Assembly (NCBI RefSeq): GCF_047496725.1
Contig: NC_132974.1
Coordinates: 10,087,001-10,151,000 of the forward strand
Origin: Anoplolepis gracilipes
Lineage: Eukaryota > Arthropoda > Insecta > Hymenoptera > Formicidae
Direction of reading: 5' to 3'
DNA: 64,000 nucleotides
Shown one piece after another: positions 39,871 through 53,000 of the stretch. Made by a program: the position numbers and the translations under genes. How positions within the stretch are numbered: position 1 is the stretch's first letter; the number at the start of each line of letters is the position of its first letter. The notes under the pieces were generated by a model that did no database searches, was not told where the DNA came from, and worked only from the letters and a program-made list of their open reading frames with translations.

Positions 39871-40613
39871 CTAGGCAATCTAATTTAACGATAATTTCTC
39901 CGTCGATATCATCAATCATTTTCAATGTGTCTACATGCACTCACTAACACTAACATTTCATTAAACTTAATCTAACGCGAATTTATATCTTTAATGAGTA
40001 ATTTTTAAATATATAGAATTACAATGTAATTCTTTCCATTTGCACTTTAATTGATTTAAAAAGTGTTCTATTTTTGTACGTATAAGAAATTACGACTATA
40101 TGTTTTAAAAACGTTTTCATTGACAAAATATTATTTCTACTTTTATATATTTTTGTATGTCATTAAATTACAATATATAATTGTTAAATAAGTTTTAATT
40201 GTTGTGTATTATATTATTTGTTAAAGATATTATTTATTATGTGTAAAAAAACTGTTTGTAATTATACATCTAAATTACATTTCTTAAGTTATCTTGCAAA
40301 TAGGAAAAATATAATTATTTAATAATAGATAAAATCTAAAACAATTTATAAGATGAAAGTTTATACAAAAGTTCTCACTCATATATTCATATATTTAATC
40401 ATAAATTTCTGTCAATTTTCCTTGCATTTTTATTAAAAATACATAATTATTGTAGTATTTATGCATACGTATTATAGTATCGATTCTTTGAGATTTTGTA
40501 CTATAAAAAAAATTTGCTGAGAATAAAGAGCATTTCTGTTAGAAAACTACAATTTTATACAAATTATTTTTTTCTAATTATTAATAATTTTCTAAAAATA
40601 ATTTAAAACTCAC

Positions 40614-40662
40614 CGGCACACGATGCGCAACAGCGGAGTTATAGTATACAACATGTTGTAAC
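40614..40662 (-). other. Probable non-coding 5' UTR exon
   Basis: Minus strand: acceptor TATTTTGCAG before 40662 and donor GTGAGTTT after 40614 bound a 49-nt exon with no recognisable coding content. Confidence 0.4.
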
Positions 40663-41144
40663 CTGCAAAATAGAAATATCCAAATTATATATAAAAAGCA
40701 GAATATTTAAAATAAATATTTAAAAAATGCGTATAATAAATTTTTTTGTTGAATTTTTAAATAAATATTTAATAAAAAAATTATATAATTTGGAAGAAAA
40801 GATATAAATTTTTTATAAAATATATAATAAATAAAAGTCTAATTTTATATATGTATATAAATAATAATTATATAATTCTCTTAAACACAATATTTTGAAA
40901 CATTTTATAAAAATATTAATTATTGTAAATATTTTATTGTGTATGTATGTATGTGTATTAAATATAATATATTAAATATATATATTATATTTAATATATA
41001 TATTTAATATATTATATTATATATATTAAAAAAAATAAAATTTATGCATATGAAGAGTATTTTATATTACAAAATAATATAAAATTTTTATCGTGGACAA
41101 TTAATAGCAGTTGTAACAAATATAACTAATTACAAATTACTTAC

Positions 41145-41241
41145 CTTAAGAGTTGCTCCGCCGTCACTTAATGTCTCCCAGAGCCTCCTCCTCCTTCTCT
41201 TTCTCTCTTTGTTTGTCCTTTACTGCTTTTTTTTGGCACTG
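41145..41241 (-). promoter_or_regulatory. Probable first non-coding exon and TSS of the G-gamma gene
   Basis: A strong minus-strand donor (GTAAGTAA) follows 41145. Upstream is a GA-rich segment and a TCAGT initiator (plus ACTGA at 41238-41242), consistent with an insect TSS near 41241. Assignment to G-gamma, 4.9 kb away from its first coding exon, is inference. Confidence 0.35.
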
Positions 41242-42179
41242 ACACAACACTTACACTAATTCTATAGACACTGATATATACCTATAATTGACTCACTCGC
41301 GAGCATCATTAATTAAGATCGCGTACGCGATAATTATATCAGAATATGTTAATCGCACTCTCGATACGCGGTTTATTATTTTGTAATAAGAATACAATAC
41401 AAAGACTCACATAAAAGAGACACAATCCGCTGTCAATCAAAAATTGCACGAACAAACTCATAAATTACTTATGTACCACGGCACAAGATACTACTTCTAT
41501 TATTAATAAATATAAAAATACATGGTTAAATACAATCTCAGTTACTAATTAAATGCGTCCCGATGCGAAGTCGATCCGTAATATTTCGTTAATGACCGAA
41601 ATTCAAAGACAAGACGCATCGACAACTTCACTTGAATTGAACTCCACGTGATACTACGTGAGTCAAATCAATAACTAGTTAAAATACGATGGACCATTCG
41701 AAAATCAAAAACTATAATCAATTTTTGCCATTGAATAAAAAGAATAGTTTTTTACTACGAAAATACAAAAAAATATTGTTATTAAAACAGATATCTTTTG
41801 CCTTTTCGTTACTTTAATCACTCGACGATGCGTGTATTACTTTGCGCTCTCAATCTTCGAAAATGACATACCTTTAAATAAGCGAAAAATTTAAAGCGTG
41901 CAGTACAATAGTTTATGTATTGCAAGCATATTTATAGAAACAATAGTCTAAATTAATATATTATGCGCTAATTGTTATATGAAACAATTATTAATTTTTA
42001 ACGAAGACATTTCGCGTTTCAAACAAGGAGCAGCTGGCGCTGCTACCTTCCCGCTGGAGTGTCACCGCGCGAATGACAAGGTGACTGTGCTGTGTGTTAT
42101 ATTAACAGCGTGCCAAACGTCACAAAAACAGACATTGGAATTCGACGTGTTTTGAGTTCGGTCCGTCCTTCAATACGTG

Positions 42180-42222
<43 letters not shown>

Positions 42223-42564
42223 GTATTATTGTACAGACAGTTTTGTAAACACATTTTATTCTCTCCCTTTCCCCCCCCCCCTCTCTCTCTCCATCAGAAA
42301 TATCAACGAGCTGTCACAGAGCGTGGACGATATTTTTCTTGTCCCTTATTCGAGGCTTTAGATAACAACTGTTTATAAATTTATGGAATACCAAAAGTAA
42401 GTTAACAATTAAGCACACTGTTCTCTTTCGAAACTAACCTTTGTCATTCATCTTGAACTTTATAAAACTCATTATAATCTTATAGAACCGATTCTAACCT
42501 TATCATCTATTCTCGTAGATTTGGAGAATAGGAAGATTAATATTGCTATTCGGTGAATTGAAAA
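41242..42564. other. Intergenic region between G-gamma 5' end and mRpS33
   Basis: No exon recognised. It contains a (TA)n tract at 42184-42220 and a C-run followed by CT repeats at about 42269-42291, and must hold the promoters of the divergent G-gamma and mRpS33 genes. Confidence 0.5.
42184..42220. repeat. (TA)n microsatellite
   Basis: A run of TA dinucleotides upstream of mRpS33. A short open frame across it encodes a Tyr-Ile alternation and is an artefact. Confidence 0.9.
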
Positions 42565-42915
42565 ATGAACAAATACGTGAATTTGGCGAACGTTGGCACT
42601 AATTATGCCATGCGTATGAACCGCCTGAGTAAACGAATTTTCGGAGAAGTGGTCAGACCGACTAATAACAAATCAATGAAAGTCGTGCAGCTCTTCAGCG
42701 AGAAACCAGTAAATAAACGTCCGGAGATCGTGGAATATTATCCGAGATACGAGGAGACGGAAAAACTGATGACCCATCTACGCAATTATGGTCTTTATAG
42801 AGATGAGCATAAAGATTTCAAAGAAGAATACGAACGCTTGAGAGAACTACGTGGTAAATTGAAATGGATACCACCTCCGTTTAGAAACAAAGATAATAAA
42901 GATAAATCATCCTAA
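42565..42915 (+). CDS. mRpS33: Mitochondrial small ribosomal subunit protein mS33
   Basis: Component of the 28S mitochondrial ribosomal subunit, needed for mitochondrial translation. A single coding exon encodes 116 residues. Family-defining stretches are YAMRMNRLSKRIFGEVVRPT, KSMKVVQLFSEKP, a YYPRYEE segment, LMTHLRNYGLYRDEHKDF and RLRELRGK. These align along the length of human and fly MRPS33, and the size is normal. The basic N-terminal part fits a mitochondrial targeting role. The first ATG of the frame is used. A polyadenylation hexamer AATAAA-like run lies near 42964. The gene is tail to tail with the Canopy gene, with stops 458 bp apart. Confidence 0.95.
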   Translation: MNKYVNLANVGTNYAMRMNRLSKRIFGEVVRPTNNKSMKVVQLFSEKPVNKRPEIVEYYPRYEETEKLMTHLRNYGLYRDEHKDFKEEYERLRELRGKLKWIPPPFRNKDNKDKSS

Positions 42916-43372
42916 AATGAAATAACAAGCTTATGTTATAAAGTATGTATTTTATTTATAAATAATAAAATTAGGTTAAGTTATAATTAATAGTTTTTAT
43001 GGCTCTTATTTCTAAAAGTTGCACATATCTCTTAGTACATTGATATTAAAAAACAATATTTTGTCATATTTGAAAATAGACGTTATTTAAATTAGAATTC
43101 ATGCCGTTACATAAATTTATAAGCAAATTTTTTTAAAGAGAAATATAAAAGAAATTTATTATAAACAATTTCTAGTGATACAATATAGTACATATATATA
43201 CTCGAGTATATAAGATGGCAATCACATATTGATATTTACAAATTATTTTATAATATTGCAGTCTATTACATACATTATGTTTCTCGATATAGAATCACAG
43301 TATCTTTAGTCTACTAATAAGAGTTATATTATATGAATGTATTTGTGAAGGTTGCAGTTTATTATTGTAGGT

Positions 43373-44476
43373 TTACAATTCTTGCTTCGCTTTCTGATAT
43401 TTATCATTCATAATTTCTTTATTATTTGTTTCCTTTTTTTTCTTTTCCTGTTTTTTGAGGTCCTTTCCAGTATCTCCTTTCTCATATAGGCAAGAATCAT
43501 TTTGTCCTTTCAGTGCACGTTCAGAACATAAATATCTGAATAGTAAACAACAGTATTAATGCTATTTGTGTAAATATTATTTATTATTAAAACAAATATG
43601 TTAACTACTTAGGGCGCTACCTAATTAGAGGAATCTTTCCCTGATGATTATTATACCAATCTTCGATGTCAGCTTCATGATTTTCCAGCAAATCTTCACA
43701 CTGTGTTTTTAGAGTTGTTATCTCAACAGAAGGCTTATCCCATAATTCATAAGGAATACCCAATTCTACTTTGACTCCTTTATTCCTAAAATAATCTATT
43801 TGTTAATTTTCAGATTATTCTACAATATCGCACTATTAAAGTATCTTACACAAGATTATGCAGTGTCGTAAACGTTTGACTCATTCCTTTTGCAAATCTT
43901 GTACTATCTGTACGTTCCTTGTGTATATTGTATTCCAATATACGCTCGCAAACATTTTCCATAGATTCAACTAACCGTAACTCTCTGAACAGAAACAAAC
44001 ATTCTATAAATTTTTTTTCAGAATTTTTCTTCTTTCATATTGTCTCTTAGCTTATTAGGAGATACTTACGATTTCTTATAATCTTTTTTCTTTTTTGGTG
44101 CGATATCATCTACTGAATATCCTATCTCTAATACGTCATGCGTTTTTCCGGTTTCGTCTAATCTCGCTTCGAGTTCTATAGCTAAAACTTTGCATACTGT
44201 AACAAAGAGTTATCATTAATTTCAACAGATATAATCGTTATTATTATTTGCAATTGTGTGCTGAAGAATTTATAAATAATCTTACAGTATAAAATAAAAA
44301 ATCTGATGTTTTAAATTTATGAAATTTCTATCTTAAAAGAAAAACTTATTCCAAACTAAGAGATAAAAATCACCTTCACACTTGTTGGCATATTTTACTC
44401 CATGTTCTTCTTCACCATTACCAAAAACAAAGTATACGAATAATAAATTAAGTAAAATTTCACGGTTCACGAGCAT
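43373..44476 (-). CDS. CNPY4: Canopy-family ER protein (CNPY3/4-like)
   Basis: Saposin-like protein of the ER lumen. The vertebrate members CNPY3 and CNPY4 assist Toll-like receptor maturation, and flies have an orthologue. Five minus-strand exons, 44476-44374, 44196-44070, 43984-43850, 43785-43621 and 43535-43373, join in frame to 230 residues. The first about 19 residues (MLVNREILLNLLFVYFVFG) are a signal peptide. A CEVCKVLAIELE motif follows, then ENVCERILEY, a PYELWDKPSVEI segment, QCEDLLENHE, EDWYNNHQG and YLCSERALKG..SCLYE. The cysteine spacing is that of canopy proteins. The tail is Lys-rich and ends KQEL, a KDEL-like ER retrieval signal. Introns are short. The gene starts 466 bp from the TBL3 start, head to head. 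Confidence 0.9.
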
Positions 44477-44941
44477 TGTAACTTATGGTAAAAGAGGAAT
44501 GTTAATCGAAAAATCATGGAATTATTGGAATATTATTGAAATGTATAATTTCGAGCAATGTGCAATGTAGCAGTCGACGATTATACCGATTCACACTATT
44601 GTTATTATTAAGCGTCGTACACAATGCACGTGTACGTTGAATCAGTTGATTGGCTAACGAATAGGGAATTTTTAAGGTCACTAAACAATGTCGGAAAACT
44701 CTGGAAATTCTTCATGAAATAGCCAATCGAATCAATTGTTCATTCAAGAGCCTATATGTGTCAGCTGTTACTCTAAAGAGGGGAGAGGGCTCAGAATGTA
44801 ATTCGGTGCAACACGTGCTTGTTTGTACATTTATACATATTTTTAAAGTTGATGCCGGCTTTGAATTATCTCTTTAAATAAGGTGGATCGAGGCCGGTAA
44901 ATTTAGAAGAAAAAAAAAGATATTTTTAAATAAAATTAAAA
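44477..44941. promoter_or_regulatory. Bidirectional promoter of Canopy and TBL3 with two E-boxes
   Basis: Only 465 bp separate the two start codons, which point away from each other. Two perfect CACGTG palindromes lie at 44627-44632 and 44812-44817. CACGTG is the Myc/Max site, and ribosome-biogenesis genes such as UTP13/TBL3 are typical Myc targets in insects. No TATA box was seen, as expected for housekeeping genes. Binding is inferred, not shown. Confidence 0.5.
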
Positions 44942-47900
44942 ATGAACATTAAAGAAGCGTAAATATTATTTTATTCTGATATATTATATATATCTATATA
45001 TATATTTTAGTCCTTTTTTTATTGTTTTTCTGTGCATATCCTGTTTAATAATTTTGATTGTTACATACAATTACAGATTTGAAGTGGAATGCAAACATGG
45101 AGCATTTTATACTGGTGGCAATGTACAGGTAAATTTCTGAAAGAATTATCTATTTTGTCACATGTATAATACATACACATAATCTTTTCGTTGCAGTGGA
45201 GTACAGACGCAGAGTATTTATTCTGTCAAAAAGGAGGCACCGTTTCAATACTGTCTGTGAGCAAAAGCTCTGTGATATTGTCATTGGGTCAGGTAGAGGT
45301 TGGTCAACAGGAAGATACAATAAATTGTTTTGCTCTTGGTGAGGATGACAAAAGCATAGTCACTCATCACAAAAGTGGACTGTTCAAATTATGGGACTGG
45401 AAAAGTAATACAATAGTTTAAATTCAAATTTAATATATATCTTACATCAAGTTTGAATATATATTCTAAAATTGTTTTTTTTTTCTTATTAATTACAGCT
45501 AATAAATTGACAAAATTATGGAAATCTATCCACAAAGGACCTGTAACACGAATAACTCTATTAAATAATAATGCCTTAATGGCATCTGGTGGAAGTGATA
45601 GTGCTGTCAGATTGTGGAACTTGCAATATCATACTTGTACACATCATTTCAAAGGATTGCAGGGAGTAACTAGGTAATTAGAGATTTATATGAAATATAT
45701 ATAATGTTATATTTTAAAATGTTCAATAGTCAGAATTAATATCAATATTTTTTTACATTTAGTGTATTGGAATTTCATCCAGATAGTTCAAAACAGCTTC
45801 TTTTTGGCGCTGGTGACGACACAAAGATTCATGGCTGGGATATCACCACTGGGAAGGAAAAAGTTACTTTATCTGGACATTTTAGTAAAGTTACATCTCT
45901 TAGTTTCCACAAAAAGGGAAATTACTTAGTTAGGTAAGAAAGAAACTTTGAAATACATATTATGCAAGTAAAAATTATCATAAAACGAATAATCTTGTAT
46001 CTTATGACAGTTCAGGAAGAGATAGGGTATTGATCTTGTGGGACATATCATCTGGAACATCAATACGAGTTTTACCGGTATATGAAGGAATAGAAGGAGC
46101 ATTTATAATATCACCTAAATCTTTGCCAGCGTTTATTAATTTACGTAAAAGCGATGATATATACGTTGCTTCGGCTGGTGAGAAAGGTAGACTAACAATT
46201 AAAAAATATGATTTAACATATCAATACAAATAATAAAATATGCAGTTTACCACAAAGTTTTTTTTTAGGTGTTGTTAAAATCTGGGAAATGAAAGCGGGC
46301 AAGCTGATTTATACACAAGAAGACTCTTTGGTATCACCAGCTAAGGAAGAAGGAAGTTTGTCAATTACCCATTTACTTTACAATCGTATTTATAATATTT
46401 TTGCAGTGGTATCTGTCGATCATAATATTATCATCCATTCATTAGAATTGTTTGAATGTAAGAAGCAGGTTGGTTTGCCTCATCTCAAATTCTATTTACA
46501 ATAATATTATATAGATATTAATACAAGAATCACTACAGTTGGTAGGTTACAGCGACGAAATTCTAGACGTTGCTTATCTTGGGGCTAATGACAGCCACAT
46601 CGCGCTCGCGACTAACAGTTGCGACATAAAACTTTACGATATTGCATCTATGAATTGTCAATTATTGTGTGGTCATAGTGATAGCGTTTTGGCCTTAGCT
46701 ACAACTCCAGCGAACGTAAATCTGCTCATATCTTCAGCTAAGGTATTTTTTAACGATAATACTAATAATAATAATAATTAATACACTTTTATATATAAAA
46801 AAATTATTATTTATAGGATAATAGCGTTCGTGTATGGCTATTTGATAAAGAGACAACAAGAATGTCTTGCATTGGACATGCCGTTAGGCACACAGCATCA
46901 ATCAGTTCCGTTGCTATATCTCAAGTGTCGACTAAATTCTTTACAACTGTTGCTCAAGATTCATGCCTAAAGCTGTGGGAATTACCCAACAATCTTGAAT
47001 CACATAGTATGTTAAAAAGAAAATATATATGTATATGTATATATAAATAGAGGATAAGATAAATGAGATAATTGTTGATATTTACAGAGCAAGATTTGCC
47101 ATTAAACACGATCCACACAATATTGGCACATCAAAAAGAGATGAACTGCGTAATCATTTCGCCGAATGATAAATTAATTGCTACAGCGTCGCAAGATAAA
47201 ACTGCTAAGGTATTGTTGCAATAAACTTACATATGTGCACAAACAATTTTAAGATTATATGTGACATTTTAGAACTAATATATAATAATAACTGTATCTC
47301 TATAGCTGTGGTCTGCTGAGGATTTGCAATTACTCGGAGTGTTTCATGGTCATCGAAGAAGTGTATGGTGTGTTCGATTCTCGCCAGTTGATCAAGTACT
47401 CTTAACAACATCTGCCGATTGTACAATGAAATTATGGTCCTTGACAGAACTCAATTGTTTGAAGGTAAAGGAAGAGAAATAAATTTTGCACTCATACATT
47501 AAATATATTAAATTATAACTTGATTTTTGTTTTTCTTGTAGACTTTTGAAGGACACGAATCTTCCGTTTTAAGAGGAGAGTTTTTGTCACACGGCATGCA
47601 GCTAATTACGTCAGGCGGAGACGGTCTTCTGAAATTGTGGAATATCAAAACGTCCGAGTGTATCTCTACTTTAGACCAACACGAAAGTCACGTTTGGACT
47701 CTTGTAGGTAAGTCTATATCTGATTTGCGCGCGAGAATATGTAACAATCGATATTATTATAAATACATATATAATATATTCTTGTTTAGTTTCTAAAGAT
47801 GAAAAACACATCATCAGCGGAGGTAGTGACTCATTGCTAGTCATTTGGAGGGATGTAACTGAAGAGAGGAGGGCGCGAGCTATACAAGAAAAAGAACGGC

Positions 47901-48808
47901 TCGTGTTTGAGGAGCAAAAGTTGGCCAATTTATTAAAGGCTGAAGAACTTCAAGCTGCGCTGCGATTGGCTTTAAAAATGGAACGACCACTGCAAGTTTT
48001 TAAAATTATAGAAGGTATAACTAGTTGTATGGAATAGCGATAAATTTGCTTAATTTAATATTATGATGTTGATATCAGATAATGTAAAATGAATATTTTT
48101 ATATTATCTGCAACATTTTATATTGTTATATAATGTATCTGTGTATATTTATTTTATATCATTAACATAGTTTTATCATATTAATTTTTTTAAACTATTT
48201 AAACACTTTTTTTTGTTGCATATAAGTATAGGTATTTTTTTATGTACTTATCCTATGTTTTTTTTATACATTTGATAAAATATTATTTCTTTTATGACAG
48301 CTATATTACAGAAACAAAACAACGAGTTTGTAGAAATAATAAAAGAATTAAAACCAGCTCGCAAAGAAGCATTACTCAGGTGCGCAATTGCATGGAATAC
48401 AAACAGTCGGAATTCACATATTGCTCAGGTATGAGATTTGATAGATCAGTAATTTAAAATTCAGATTTTTAAAAAATTGTTTAATTATTAACAGAGATTT
48501 AATCATTTAATTAAAATTATAATTGAATTTTAAAATATTCAATATATTGACGAAGCGCAATACATATGTATATATAAGTGCATTTTTTAATACTTTTTTG
48601 TTACTTTCAGATAGTTATAAATGCTTTAATGGTAGAAATCGGGACTCGAGAGTTACAGATACCAGGTTTATCTTCCACTCTAGAAGCTGTGATACCTTAT
48701 ACTGACAGACACTTTAAAAGATTGACAAAACTTTTGCAAGACCTTCACTTATTAACATATACTGTTAATCGTATGAAACCTGATATTATATCAATTGACA
48801 CTAAATAA
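44942..48808 (+). CDS. TBL3: WD40 protein TBL3/UTP13, U3 snoRNP (SSU processome) subunit
   Basis: Nucleolar WD40 protein of the UTP-B complex, required for 18S rRNA processing. Fifteen exons: 44942-44958, 45077-45128, 45197-45404, 45499-45673, 45763-45933, 46011-46186, 46269-46468, 46539-46742, 46817-47006, 47088-47209, 47306-47464, 47542-47707, 47790-48014, 48301-48428 and 48611-48808. All phases fit and give 796 residues, close to human TBL3. About a dozen WD repeats end in signatures such as LFKLWDW, VRLWNL, IHGWDI, LILWDI, VKIWEM, VRVWLF, LKLWEL, KLWSAED, MKLWSL, LKLWNI and LVIWRDV. Two tandem propellers are typical of the family. The C-terminal UTP13 domain includes a charged helix (EERRARAIQEKERLV), AWNTNSR and ALMVEI..LEAVIPYTDRHFKRL. 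The 17-nt first coding exon (MNIKEA) is inferred from a GT donor in phase; the rest is firm. AATAAA lies at 48876. Confidence 0.93.
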
Positions 48809-49572
48809 ATTAGGTGTAATACATATACTATGTATATTGTATATGTTATGTATATAATATATAAGTATATGTAAAAATAAATTGTAGAAATTTTGTTTTT
48901 TTTATATTTCTAGCTTTTATTTCATATGAATGTTAACTTTTTGTTAAATCAATATTTATATTTGATTACAAATTATATTTTTAAGCGATCATTACTTTTG
49001 CAGTAAACTGTACAATAATAGTGCTAAAAATGAAAATGAGTACGAGATGTATATATCTGCATGCGTAATCGTATCGTGATAATGCTTTCAAGTTCAGGAG
49101 GGAGATAAGAAAAATTTCATTACACAGAAATGTGAATCATGAACCATTATATTGAGCTTGTAGTCATTTTTCCACAACATGAGTAAACAATTACATATTA
49201 GATGGATTATTCTGAGAAGCAGTAAGTTTAATGATCTCTGATATTAAAGTCGCGTTTAAATTAATATATTGTGTTAGACAGTGATGTGTAAATTACACAA
49301 CGACTACAGATGAGTGCAAGAGTGTATACAACATTGTAAGCTTTAAACACCTAATGAGTGTGTATATGTGTGTGTGTTGATCTCACATATTACTTCAGAG
49401 AATATGTACGTATTTCAAACGAGTCTGCAGGAGCACCATGAGAGAGGGGAGTGAGGTTTGTCTGAGCGTCTGGTTTCCAACAAATTTGCTCACCGAGTAC
49501 ACTTGCCGGCTACAAGGAAGGATCAGTCGGAATTCATTAGTTGTACAGTTAAGTGACTAAGAAAATTTAAGA
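48809..49572. other. Intergenic: TBL3 3' UTR and channel promoter
   Basis: The TBL3 polyadenylation hexamer AATAAA lies at 48876-48881. No exon was recognised between it and the channel start; the right end must contain the channel promoter and 5' UTR. Confidence 0.6.
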
Positions 49573-50047
49573 ATGACTCTCGGAGGAAGGGTCTTTGTTG
49601 TAGCGGTCTTCTTTCATCTGTCGCGATTACCATCGTTCGCGGACGCGACTACAGTGTAAGCCGTACGCTTCATTTAATTAAAATATAAAACAGCTAAAAT
49701 ATATATCTCCGGTAATCAAATTAGCATGAAACGCGTTGTCCAGATCACATGTCAAATATATTGATATATATATACATTTTAGCTCTGCATTAAAATCACT
49801 TTTTTCTCAGACGTACTTTTCGCGAGCCAAAGATGCAACGTCTCACGTACATGATTAGTTAGTCATAAAGTAATGAACTGGTTGACCACGTGCTTCAGAC
49901 GTGTTTGACATCTTTGGTTCGCAAAAAATAATCTGAGAAACGTGATTTTAACAAATGGGATTTAATAATAAACATCATCTCACAATCATACTAGATGGAT
50001 ATAATGGGTTTAAATATAAATATTCCCGCGCGCGCACATGTTTGTAA

Positions 50048-50097
<50 letters not shown>

Positions 50098-53000
50098 CAT
50101 ATCTCAACACACATTATAATATTTATATATTCGGATAAAAAATATCAAAGAGCGCTTTTCTTGCAGGTTTATTTAAATAATACAAATTATAACAGAATCT
50201 TATTAAAACTTGAAAACTTGCTTGTTTTGCAAGAGACGATGATTATTTGTTGCATGCAAAGTAGCTCTTGGGTAATGGCACTATGTTAGTGATTCTTATA
50301 AAATATATGCTTCATAAATTTTTGTATCGTCAAAACCGCAAAGTTTACTTGCTCGCAGCACATGTCATCGGTGGTTTTCATCGTTATCTGAAGGGTTTTG
50401 CACATTGTAAAGTAATACCAGACAAAGGAAAAAAGGAAATTAATGCCATTCATTTTTTTATCCTTATTCTCGCGAATAATAAATATATCTTTTACGTAAA
50501 TTTGAAGCTGCTTTAACTCGAAGCGTTCACGTGTTAGATCACAAGGAAATACGGCGTCATAAGGTAAAATTCGTGTAATATTATTTTTAGCCTTGTGAAA
50601 TTTTATAGCTGCTTTCAAACTTATTAGCGCATAACATTCGACCTTCGAGGTTCTCGTGCGACCAACTAAATGCGATCAACCATCAGTATTATTAACAAAT
50701 TAGAGTGATGCAAATTATTCCGTAGCGAAAGAGCGTTTTTATTACGATGCAAAGATCCTTTTCGTTATTTAGAAAAACAAATTTCAGAAAAGTTATTAAG
50801 AAAATACTTGCCGAGAACTATCCTTCGTTTTTGCACGCGCGCAAGAGAACTCGTTTTGTTTCGACAGTAAACAAACATCGTATCGGATTCACACTTGTTC
50901 AAATATCATTCAAATTTAACTTTTGTCTTTTCATCAATCTTTTTCGCTCTTTATCATGAGCCTCATCATTATTGCGTTTGTTAACTTCTTATTTGCCCTA
51001 AATATCATAAGAAAAACAAAATTGTTAATTAAAAATGTAAAAGAGACCAATCGAGAAATCTATGGACTTATAGCGTGTATAACGCATTATAAATGCGGAA
51101 TATATTATTTACGTGATCATTTTTTTAATGTCTTTGTTAATATTAAAAATATAAAAAAGTATCTCAAATTAAAGTTTGTTCCTAAGGAATATCTTATGCT
51201 TTTAACATCCTTTTTTTTAACAACATTAATCAATTCTTATATTGTGCGTATAAAAATATTGAAAAAATTAATAGTGAAAATACTTTGGAAAATATTTGTT
51301 TTGTGACTTTATTGACATTGTTTTACTACTGAATTTACTTACATAAAATAACAATAAAATTATTATACAATTTCATTTGAAATATAAATAGAAGCAATCT
51401 TTAAATCTTACTACTTTTGAAACAAATTTTTCTTGTAAACTGTTTTTTTTTTTAGATTAAAATGATTTCAATAAGACATTTTTTTGTATTCTTAACTAAT
51501 AAAGAAATTATTTCAAATAGTACAATTAAATAAAACATCTTGTATATTATAAAGTACGCGCGGAATAAAACAAAAGAGCATGTCTTAAATTTATAAAAAA
51601 ATATTTTTAGATAATTTTTTAGAAATTGAAAAACATTTTGATTCGTAGTCGATTTCTTCTCGATTACTTTTCGGTAATGGAACTACCTGTTTATTAAATG
51701 TTTATTGTTCAGTACACCTTGTGACACTTTACATATCATACGACACGATATAACGTCAGAGAGAGTTTTAATCCTAATCTCGATGCATACAATTCCATAG
51801 GGACACGTAAATATGCTGGTATCTTAAATAAACAAGATGTTTGGCGAAGATATTTAACGTTGTAAATTCAGGTAGCATACAGAGTGATAAGGACTTAATA
51901 ATATAGTCGGCGGCGTTCTTTTGTGGATCCTCTTACGATTGAAGCACGTGCACACTCGAAGCTTAATAACTTCTGCAAAAATGCTAGTCACATGGATCAA
52001 TGCATGATTGTGAAGAACGAAAACTTTAATCTAGATAATTGCTTCGCGGAATTTAATAGCGCGTCAAACTTTTTTGTAACTTATATTGTTAGACTTGTGA
52101 CCTAATAATTAACCGATTTACGATAAACCGTAAAATCCTCAAGTTCTCGTGAGCAAGTCACATGCGCATCAAATAGCGAGAAAATTTGTATCGGTGCACG
52201 ATTATCTATAGCCAATGTCATCTGTAATATATCTTTTACATGAATACAAAGAACCAATGAACAATACGTCGAAAACAGACGCGCAAAAAGATGCGGTCTA
52301 GAATATTAATTTGAACTATTTTCCTTCAAAGCTAGATCTGTCGACTATTTATAACATGTGTTTCGCTACAGTTGTTGCATTTAAATATTGAATACAAGCC
52401 TTTATGTACTCCTTATTAGTTTGAAAAGTTATGAATATTGAAAATCACTTTATGCATTTCAAACATAATAAGTATTCTTTTCTTTTAGAAACATAGTTTT
52501 ATTATATTTTTTCTATTTTATATTTTAGTAGATCTTTTATATTTCTTAATTTATTTTTTAGTTTATATTCTTAATAGATCTTTGCGATCGCGCGAATTTC
52601 TTTCTTCCTTAGGTATCTCATCCCTTCTTGGAATAATTTTTAGGAAAATCTCAAGCTAATTTGCAATTTGACAATACTCAATTTATCAAAATTATCATTT
52701 TTCTGCTATTTAATTTTTGCAAATTAGCATTTTCATTATAGGATTCTACATTTTATTCAAGAATTAAATTCAAGAAGATATCAATCGTAATCGTGTGAGA
52801 AAACGCACGCCTTTCGCCTGAAATGTATATCTAATAAATTCTAAAGATAGAGTTGACATTTCACGCGCGTTTAAAGAAAACTCAACATTCATTACAGATC
52901 GGGAAATTGCCCGGCGTTCAGTAGTTCTATGACGCAAACAGAACTCTTGCAAGAATTGGCGAACGAATGCCGTTACGATAAAATGGTCAGACCACCGGGA

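Larger units (their letters stand above)
49656..52897 (+). other. First intron of the channel gene
   Basis: A 3.24-kb phase-2 intron separates the signal-peptide exon from the first extracellular exon. It contains a palindromic element at 49790-49951 and a (TA)n tract at 50052-50092. Two AT-rich open frames near 50.75-51.3 kb have no recognisable domain and are not called as genes. Confidence 0.75.

Noticed and set aside
50747..51306. Two overlapping open frames in the channel intron
   Set aside because: AT-rich Lys/Ile/Leu/Phe composition, no domain, and they lie inside a well-supported intron.
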